From contig JAITYX010000022.1 in assembly GCA_021018815.1 (NCBI GenBank), positions 2,852,001-2,916,000 of the forward strand: a stretch of 64,000 nt of DNA. Reading direction: 5' to 3'. Source of the stretch: Talinum fruticosum. Taxonomy: Eukaryota > Streptophyta > Magnoliopsida > Caryophyllales > Talinaceae. Positions 59,102-64,000 of this stretch are shown here, piece after piece. Below the pieces are notes generated by a model that worked only from the letters and a program-made list of their open reading frames with translations, had not been told where the DNA came from and searched no databases. A program made the position numbers and the translations under genes. The number at the start of each line of letters is the position of its first letter. Positions within the stretch are counted from its first letter, which is position 1.

Positions 59102-60747
59102 GCGGTGTTGGTTTTTAGTCTGTAACCTCTAGATGTTTTCATCAGTTAGTATGCTTCGCTGAATTGGTCCTTTGTCTTTCTTGGTTGTGGGTTTCCTTGG
59201 ATAAGGGGTCTTTTGTTCTTTGGTTCCAGATTATGGAGGTCTCTGTTGGTTCCTCTTTTTTCTGCTGTTTCTCCCCCTCCCTCTCGGTCCCAGTCCCTTG
59301 GGTTGTATTTGCCTTTTGGTTGGCTGCATTCTTGGGCCAGTTGCTTTGTAGGGACTGGATTTTTTGTATTTGCCCAGAGTGGATGATAGGTTTTTACAAG
59401 ATTGACTTTTATATTACAATCAATAACAATCTTGTTATCAGTTTGATTGTCCTTAGTTTTACAGGGGTTATGTGGGTTGTGATGTCTATTTGTCCATACT
59501 CTGATTTAAAGGTTTATGATAATACTCTTGTTTTGTTCCATCTATATCATTTTGATTATGTTTGGATTGAGCTTACTGGATGTTGGGCTACTGAGGGGTA
59601 TTTTTGTTCCCCCATGATAATTGGCGTAGAATTGTAAATGCTAGGCCTATGCTTGCTATGAAGGTCCACCATACTTGTGCTGCCCCATTTTTGGGTAGGA
59701 AGCCAAGAAGTGGAACTACTCACTGTGTGTATGGAATCAAGGATGACATACTTGTTTGGACTGAGATTCTGTGTCATGATTACAAGCTGGTTTTTATGCC
59801 CAATTACTCTGTTTACTTGAGTTTGATGTTTATCTTGTGTAATGATGAGGGTATTCTTTATTCTGTATCCTATGATTTCTATTTAGCAAAGGCATATCTT
59901 TCAACTCATCCCATGATGGCTAACTCTCTATTCTGTGTTAGCCCCTTTATGGGTTGGAAGCCACTGAGAATGATGCTGTCATTTTTTATCAATGTCAATA
60001 AGAACAATATCCTTGGTTTTGAGACAATTCTTTTTATATTTCATAGACTGTCTACGGTGAGGAACTTGTTATGTGCAAATGAACTTGTTATGATGCTGTC
60101 ATTTTTTACCAATGTCAATAAGAACAATATCCTTGGTTTTGAGACAATTCTTTTTATATTTCATAGACTGTCTATGGTGAGGAACTTGTTATGTGCAAAT
60201 GATCTTTCTTCTTTTCACCAATACCATATCTGGATTGGTGATGTGTATGGCAAAGGATTGACTTGCTGCAAGATGATTAATCCATATTTACATTCTGTTG
60301 TGATTTCTGGCGTTGATATTTCACCTGGTTTCCCATTATTTCTGATTCCTGTGAATAGGTACAATGCAAATTTCCTTCAAGGGCATAACGTGTTACAGGA
60401 CCACAAGAGTCTGGATAGATGGTTTAGGCGCAAATTTTTTTGAAATGTTTTGTTTTGATTTCGATGCCCCTTTATTTGGTTTGTCTTGTCTATTCAGCCT
60501 AGGTTAGACATAGTCTGAACGCATTACTATCTATGATGTATTTTAAACTGACCAACCCTAAAGGGCCCGAACCTTGCTGTGCAAGCTTATCGAATCAGGA
60601 ACAATAACTGATTCATGAAATTTGTTTGCGATTATTGTTGACAAATAACTGATATTCAAATGAAAAATTTCCTCAAACTGATTTAAGAACAGTGAACGGT
60701 TTCACTAACCGTGGGAAAGGTTCACTAAATTCATATATTTATTATCT
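59102..60747 (+). other. Unexplained segment between LINE ORF1 and ORF2, with a 279-codon ORF
   Basis: The longest ORF starts at 59604 and ends at 60443 (279 residues). It is rich in Phe, Leu and Asn and has no motif I recognise. It includes a 40-residue tandem duplication. The stretch 59160-59600 is T-rich. It may be an insertion into the LINE, or unrelated sequence between two element remnants. Confidence 0.4.
59970..60209 (+). repeat. Perfectly in-frame 120-bp tandem duplication
   Basis: 59970-60089 and 60090-60209 differ at only a few positions (for example TTATC/TTACC and CTACGG/CTATGG). The period is exactly 40 codons, so the ORF stays open across both copies. Confidence 0.92.
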
Positions 60748-63700
60748 ATGAAGATAATTAGCTGGAATATTCAAGGAGCAAAAAGGGAGAAGATGTTATG
60801 CGAAATTAAATACGTCAAAAGCCTTCACAATCCTGACATATTGTTTCTCATAGAAACTATGGTTAACAACTCTAATCCAAATAATATTGCAAAGACTTTA
60901 GGCTTCGAAAAATATGAACTTATATCACCCACTAATTATGCGGGAGGAATATGGGCTCTATGGAACACACTCAATGTTACAGTTCATATCTTAGCAAAAG
61001 AGGATAGGGCTATCCATCTCTATGTCAAGGATAAAGGTACAAACACCGAATGTATTCTTTCGGTATTTATGGACCAGCCTAAGAGCGAGGATAAATCACA
61101 CTTTCGGAAGAAATTACCATTGCTTAATGTTGTTTTTAATCTACCCTGGTGTATGCTAGATGATTTCAATGAATAATAGGGAGGAGTTGCACTTTGAGCG
61201 GAAAAGACTCAACACCTGAATAATTTTCTCCAATCTATAAATGGTATAAGCCTATCCCCACTCGATAAAATTTTTACATGGAAAAAGTGTGTTAAAGGAA
61301 ATGACATTTATGAACAACTAGATAGAGCCATAGCCGAGAAAAGACTAGGCAAATTTATATCTCGTAGGCGAGGTCGGGCATGACCCGTTCTCCTTCTCGG
61401 GTCATTGCTTCATTGTTCTTGACACTAACCCACGAAAAGTACTCAAAAGAACCGTAATTTCATATTCCAACCTCATTGGAGTAACTTTCCAAAGGTCAAT
61501 AAGATTATCCGCAATGCTTGGGATAATAATGTTCGAGGCGATACTCTTTTCCGTATTGTCATCAAATTAAATCAAAGTTGAACACAAAGAATGAAACAAA
61601 AATACAAATAATAACTTCATAAACAAAATGGAAAGAAATACAAAAAGACTATAATATGTTGAGACCGGACTTATTAATGATCCATCTCTACGAGCCCAAG
61701 ATTAAATCATATACTCGTAGACTTGTAAAGCGACAAGAGAAGTTATTACTCTCTAATCAACGCTAGTGGGGTAAATTATCAAGGAAACAATGGCTAACGA
61801 AGGAGATAAGAATTGTAGTTTCTTCCATAACGGCATAACTACCCAAAAAAGAAGAAAAACTATCACCGGACTTAAAGATAACTTTGGTGTTTGGGTAGAG
61901 AATATGCAAATTATTTGTGATAAGTTTGTTAATGACTTTCGTAATCGCTTCACGTCTAACCAAAACAAAATTAGATCACGACCTATTGATCTCCCAAAAT
62001 TAAATGACCACTAAGAGAGTTGAGTTAATTCAAAAGTTTACTGCTGAGGAGATTAAGAATACGAGTATTTCAAATGAATGCATCAAAAGCACCGGGACGT
62101 GATGGTTTTGGACTTCCAAAAATATTGGGAGATTTTGGATCATGATATTATCAATATGGTCAATGATTTTCATGATAAAGGAAAAATTCGAAAGAAATAA
62201 ATCACGCGTTCATAACACTTATTCCTAAAGTTGACGACCCGAGTTCTACGAATCATTTTAGACCTATCGGTCTTCACAATACATTGTATAAAATTATTAC
62301 ACAAGTGTCGAGTCAACCGTCTCCGATCGTGCTTAAATAGTCTAATTGCTCCTTTTCGAGTGCTTTTCTACCTAGAAGACATATCCACGATAATATTCTA
62401 CTTGCACATGAAATTATGAACAAATTTAAGAATAACAAAAATAAAACATGGATAGCTCTTAAAATTCGCATGGAAAAGGCTTATGATAGAGTTGAATGGG
62501 ATTTTCTCCTTCAACGCCTTAACCCGATGGGATTTACCCGGAAATGGATTGAATAGATCGGAAAATGCATTTCCTCTGTTTCCTATTTGATTCTTATCAA
62601 TGATTAACCTAATGATTTTTCAAACCATCAAAAGGACTCGGATTAGGTGATTCCCTTTCATCTTACCTTTTCCTTTTATGTATGATAGTCCTTTCCTCTA
62701 AATTGATGGAAGTAAGCCTTAACAAAAAAATGGCCTTGGTATTAAGCTCTGCTCTAGAGGTTAATTTGATTCCATCCCTTTTATTTGCTTGATGATACTC
62801 TTCTTTTTGTAAAGCAAAGGCAAAATCTTTTAGCGTCTTAAAAAGAACCATAGATGAATTTTGTGCTCGCTTTTGGCCGCTTGATTAATTTTCATAAGTC
62901 ATCAATAATTTTTTCCTTCAATGCTTCTAGAAAGGACAAGGAAATAGCCTCTGCTATCTTCCACATCCCGATTGTTGAATCCTTGGCAATATTTGGGTTG
63001 TTCTCCGGTTCGGGGAAAAAGAAGATCCCGATGTTTTCACCTATCATTGATAAGGCAAATAAAAGCCAAAACAAATTCATTTTCTAAGGTCTGGAAGAGT
63101 TGTAATGATCCAATCAAATCTTGAAGCTTTACCTACATACACTATGCCATGCTTTAGACTCCCAAAGCATACATCAGATTCCCTAGATAAAATTAATAGA
63201 ATTTTTTTCTAGAATTCTATTAATAGAAAAAGCTTACCCATGATTACATGGGATCGGATCTACCGAACAAAATACAAAGGTGGATTAGGCCTTCGAAAGG
63301 CGGAAGATATTAATAATGCCTTTCAATGTAAGCTCATTTGGAAACTACTCAAAGAACCGGACAATCTATGGGCACAACATATGAAATCAAAATATGCTAC
63401 AAAAGGTGATTGTTTTACAAAGAAGCCTAATAATACCGATCGTGGGTCTATCTTTATTTAAATGTTATTCAATATTTAGCAAATGTATTTGCTGAAAAAT
63501 TAGCAATGGCAAAGATATCCTCTTACGGACTGATATTTGGTGTCTTGACCAAAATTTATTACAGTTCACGAGGTACGACCACGACACGTTCAATTTACAA
63601 AGTACGGTGAGTGACTTTATTATCACTAACGACAATAAATGGGATGTACCAAAGTTGGAGGATATTTTACCCATTAACATAGTTAGTCTCATCATGAGTA

Positions 63701-63975
63701 TACCATTACCTTTGTTCCCTATATCCGATGAAAATTGTTGGGGTCTTTCGGGTAATGGATTGTTTTCTACAAAATTTGCCACTATACTAGCCCAATATTC
63801 CATAGACCGAGGATAGGCAGGAGGGAAACTAGATTTGGAAAACGAACACACCATTGATCACATTTCGGAGAAGCAAATTATGTGGGTGACTCGCTCGCAC
63901 TTTATAGGCATATGGTTCATGCGCCAACCACTTGGAGATCTAGCCCTTCTCACCTTTTCTCGATTATTTTGACAA
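60748..63975 (+). pseudogene. Degraded LINE ORF2: endonuclease, reverse transcriptase, zf-RVT; 3' end beyond or near window edge
   Basis: Starts at ATG 60748 with MKIISWNIQGAKREKML, the usual endonuclease opening of plant LINEs, with YAGGIWALWN (about residues 69-78). The first break is near 61174. Later blocks in shifting frames are FFHNGITTQKRRKTITGLKD (61830), an SKAPGRDGF-like RT start (62080), IHDNILLAHEIMNKF (62380), KIRMEKAYDRVEWDFLLQRL (62463-62522; Asp of this motif changed to Arg in KIRMEKAYDRV), an LDDTLLF catalytic box (FADD or YADD expected, 62790), INFHKSSIIFSFNASRKDKE, then the zf-RVT part MITWDRIYRTKYKGGLGLRKAE (63240) and WGLSGNGLFSTKFATILAQY. At least eight frame breaks are seen; it is immobile. 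Homology seems to continue towards the edge. Confidence 0.85.
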
Positions 63976-64000
63976 TGATATTTTAGATAGAACCCTTGTG

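Noticed and set aside
1..64000. CRISPR arrays, operons, prophage or integrated virus
   Set aside because: The window is plant nuclear DNA; no spacer-like regular arrays, bacterial gene clusters or viral replication/capsid proteins were seen.

Overview
The window is plant nuclear DNA, most likely from a core eudicot. It is AT-rich, has GT-AG introns, CT/GA, TA and AAT microsatellites, and plant-type LINE, Athila-like, Helitron-like and hAT-like MITE sequences. Four protein-coding genes of plant families can be supported: an arabinogalactan peptide, a CDC123/D123 family protein, a MAP kinase phosphatase 1 (MKP1) orthologue and a beta-N-acetylhexosaminidase (HEXO1) orthologue. A tRNA-His-like sequence lies just upstream of HEXO1.

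Layout: 1-1310 looks like a degraded LTR (Tat/Ogre type) followed by a primer-binding-site-like motif. 3128-3340 (+) is the AG-peptide gene. 4930-7166 (+) is CDC123 with a non-coding first exon and a 5'UTR intron. 9.5-18.2 kb (-) is MKP1, whose last 19 codons sit in a tiny exon 3.4 kb downstream of the main exon; that intron carries a very GC-rich 656-bp MITE with a perfect 8-bp target-site duplication. 20.4-23.0 kb (+) is a broken LINE cut off inside its reverse transcriptase. 23.0-26.9 kb is intergenic, with a 649-bp MITE. 27.0-52.5 kb (-) is HEXO1, rebuilt here as 15 coding exons, two of them micro-exons of 17 and 34 bp. Its introns are swollen by insertions, above all a 10-kb intron holding a large inverted repeat of Athila-like ORF1 copies, a Helitron candidate and a long-TIR foldback. 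52.8-64 kb is intergenic and transposon-rich: a third MITE, a degraded LINE ORF1, an unexplained ORF with a recent 120-bp internal duplication, and a degraded LINE ORF2 running off the right edge.

The MKP1-HEXO1 pair is adjacent and co-oriented here. The Arabidopsis orthologues are also neighbours (At3g55270 and At3g55260, from memory), so the core of the window looks like a conserved microsyntenic block stretched by transposons. Both genes are homologous to full-length proteins along their length, but three single-base frameshifts interrupt them (two in MKP1, one in the last HEXO1 exon). All three lie at runs of five G (coding strand) where the reading frame needs six. That pattern suggests consensus errors in the assembly more than three independent mutations.

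I did not find a convincing new biological system. The items most worth checking are the G-run frameshifts, the intronic inverted repeat as a possible hairpin-RNA source, the Helitron inside an AAT microsatellite, and the 59.6-60.4 kb ORF.
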